Shown: in pieces, positions 5,538 through 6,909 of the stretch
How the letters are laid out: the number at the start of each line of letters is the position of its first letter
Position numbering within the stretch: the first letter of the stretch is position 1
NCBI GenBank assembly: GCA_029077775.1
Contig: JAQNCU010000159.1
Span: forward strand, 1-6,909
Source of the DNA: Acidocella sp.
Lineage (GTDB): Bacteria > Pseudomonadota > Alphaproteobacteria > Acetobacterales > Acetobacteraceae
Direction: 5' to 3'
DNA: 6,909 nucleotides
Made by a program: the position numbers and the translations under genes
The notes under the pieces: model-generated
What the model saw: only the letters and a program-made list of their open reading frames with translations
Databases searched by the model: none
Told to the model about the DNA's origin: nothing

Positions 5538-6473
5538 ATGGCTGAACAGAAAGACAACACGCCAGAATTGCTAAGGTTTCCCAATCCAACATCCGGCCGG
5601 CCGCCCTCTCCCGCTATCACAACACCAATGTTCAATTTCGGGCAGGACGAAGATACCGGCCCGGAGATGGAACTGATCAGCCCCTCCGGCCAGACCATGT
5701 CTTCGTCCAGCCCGGCGCCCCTGACAGGCATGGATTTAAGCGGGCGGCACAAAATCATTTTCTGGGTGGGGCGTGGCAAAACCGGCAAGACCACCGGCAT
5801 ACGCTGGCTGGCCGAGAAAACCCTGATGAACGGCACGCCCCTGCTAATGGCGGATCTGGACACCACCAACGACACCTTCTCCCGCTATATCGACAAGGTG
5901 GCTCGCCCACCGGAGACCGCCGACCCCAGCCTGTCCCTGAAATGGCTGGATCGCTTGTTACAGCATAGCCTGGGTCAGAAAATATCGGCGCTGGTCGATC
6001 TGGGCGGCGGCGATACCACCCTACGCCGTCTGGCTGTCGAATTGCCCGATCTGGTCGCCTTGTTCGAAGCCCAGGGCTTCGCGGTGGTGCTGTTCCATAC
6101 GGTGGGGCCACAAGAGGAGGATTTATCGCCGCTCGCCACCTTGCAGCGGCTGGGGTTCAAGCCGACCGCCTCGTGTATCATTTTGAACGAGGCCATGATG
6201 GATGTCGGGGAGACCCGCGATACGGGCTTCGCGCGCATTCTGCGCCACAGTGTCGTCCGCCACGCGATCGGCGGAGGCGCGGTGCCGGTGTTCATGCCCA
6301 AGCTGTTCGCCGCCCAGCAGGTGGAAATCCGCCGGCTGAAATTCCATGATGCCGTCGCGGGTAAGACCGGCCGGGCCGACACACCGCTCGGGCCGTTCGA
6401 CCGGGCCCGGGTCAGGCTGTGGCTCGAGGCCATGGACAGCAATTTTGCTGGGATCAGCTCATGGCTGCCGTGA
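5538..6473 (+). CDS. P-loop ATPase of the ParA/TraL type, conjugation accessory protein
   Basis: The 311-residue protein has an N-terminal extension of about 70 residues rich in P, S, T and acidic residues and probably disordered, followed by a P-loop NTPase domain. A beta strand (KIIFWV) leads into GRGKTGKTT at 78-86. LLMADLDTTNDTFSRY (103-117) resembles the switch region of ParA/MinD-like ATPases and of plasmid TraL proteins. ALVDLGGGD (151-159) is a likely Walker B-type strand. The deviant-Walker signature lysine is replaced by R79. AAGGAG at 5525-5530, seven bases before the ATG, is a strong ribosome-binding site and fixes the start. The gene lies 37 bp after the HTH-like gene and overlaps the next one by 13 bp. 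A role in relaxosome assembly or positioning (TraL/VirC1-like) fits the neighbours; a plasmid partition ATPase is less likely, as no parB partner follows. Confidence 0.82.
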   Translation: MAEQKDNTPELLRFPNPTSGRPPSPAITTPMFNFGQDEDTGPEMELISPSGQTMSSSSPAPLTGMDLSGRHKIIFWVGRGKTGKTTGIRWLAEKTLMNGTPLLMADLDTTNDTFSRYIDKVARPPETADPSLSLKWLDRLLQHSLGQKISALVDLGGGDTTLRRLAVELPDLVALFEAQGFAVVLFHTVGPQEEDLSPLATLQRLGFKPTASCIILNEAMMDVGETRDTGFARILRHSVVRHAIGGGAVPVFMPKLFAAQQVEIRRLKFHDAVAGKTGRADTPLGPFDRARVRLWLEAMDSNFAGISSWLP

Positions 6474-6909
6474 ACGAGCCCCGGGAAGATCTCGATCTGC
6501 GGCGCTACAGCGAAATCCTTGGCCGCGAGATCGCTCAGATGCAGGAGGAGCTCGAGCGGCTCATCCAGGTCACCGGCCTCAAAAACGACCCGGTGCTGCC
6601 GCTGATTAAGGTCCTGTCCTCCTCGCTGCGCCTGCAATGGCGCCTGCATAACCAGGCCGTGCGCTATTTCCACGATGCCAGCGACCGACTGGACCGCGAA
6701 TACCATGACACCCTCAAGAAGACGGCGCTGGCCGTCCAGCAAGCCGAGGCGGTGCTGCAGACCAAGCAAGCGGGCATCGTCGAGCAGCTGACGCCGAAGC
6801 TCGCGGACAGTGTGCGCTATGCCGTGTATCAGCACGGCAAGACGGTGAAATACAAAACCCTCGGTATCTGGGCGGTCGCGGTGCTGGCGCTGGGCGCCAT
6901 CCCCTGCCT
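6461..6909 (+). CDS. Coiled-coil protein with C-terminal membrane segment (possible TraM-like, partial)
   Basis: The frame opens at ATG 6461 inside the end of the ATPase gene and leaves the window at 6909 after 149 codons, so the C-terminus is missing. Residues 10-38 and about 75-125 are strongly helical, charged and heptad-like (EIAQMQEELERL; KKTALAVQQAEAVLQTKQ), suggesting coiled coils. A hydrophobic segment begins at about 133 (LGIWAVAVLALGAI) and looks like a membrane anchor, so the coiled coil is probably cytoplasmic. An in-frame GTG at 6470 would give a GTGA overlap with the upstream stop and is an alternative start. Tight coupling to the ATPase implies joint function. Position and features recall TraM, third gene of the IncP leader operon, but I recognise no diagnostic motif, so the function is unassigned. 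Confidence 0.8.
   Translation, partial: MAAVNEPREDLDLRRYSEILGREIAQMQEELERLIQVTGLKNDPVLPLIKVLSSSLRLQWRLHNQAVRYFHDASDRLDREYHDTLKKTALAVQQAEAVLQTKQAGIVEQLTPKLADSVRYAVYQHGKTVKYKTLGIWAVAVLALGAIPC

Noticed and set aside
5538..6909. A plasmid partition (parA-parB) pair
   Set aside because: The second product is a coiled-coil protein with a membrane segment and not a ParB-type DNA-binding protein, and the neighbours are transfer genes.

Overview
This window looks like part of the transfer region of a conjugative plasmid or integrative element. The host is most likely an alphaproteobacterium, and protein style suggests Acetobacteraceae or a relative; that placement is an impression, not a search result. 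It holds two divergent gene blocks separated by a quorum-sensing regulator and a gene-free control region.

Left block (minus strand, 3453 down to 1): a complete LuxI-family acyl-homoserine-lactone synthase is followed, with essentially no gaps, by a VirB1-type lytic transglycosylase, VirB2 pilin, VirB3 and VirB4 ATPase. VirB4 runs off the left edge just after its Walker A motif. Junctions are 0 bp, a 4-bp ATGA overlap, 1 bp and a 14-bp overlap, so this is one operon. It resembles the traI-trb operon of Agrobacterium Ti plasmids, where signal synthase and mating-pair-formation genes are co-transcribed. Here a VirB1 gene, not a VirB11/TrbB gene, follows the synthase.

Centre (3454-4957): upstream of luxI on the same strand lies a luxR-family gene whose signal-binding domain (frame of 4494..3835) and HTH domain (frame ending at 3768) are in different frames. 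One extra base in the CCC codon complementary to 3958-3960 is enough to split it. The arrangement strongly recalls TrlR, the frameshifted TraR of octopine Ti plasmids that acts as a dominant-negative inhibitor. The flanks carry a perfect 22-bp sequence with a 13-bp palindromic core in inverted orientation (3579-3600 and 4873-4894). Each copy lies upstream of one of the two operons and faces it in the same sense, which makes it a good candidate shared operator. The control region also holds eight degenerate 12-bp tandem repeats (4755-4850) and two small dyads.

Right block (plus strand, 4958 to the end): a small HTH-like protein, a P-loop ATPase with a deviant Walker motif, and a coiled-coil protein with a C-terminal membrane segment cut by the window edge. 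Size, order and features suggest a counterpart of the traK-traL-traM leader operon of IncP plasmids (oriT-binding protein, ATPase, accessory protein), but homology is inferred, not shown.

Overall reading: a quorum-sensing-linked conjugation module in which one repeated operator may co-ordinate pilus/channel genes on one side and DNA-processing genes on the other, with a LuxR regulator that is either disabled, converted to an inhibitor, or made by +1 frameshifting.
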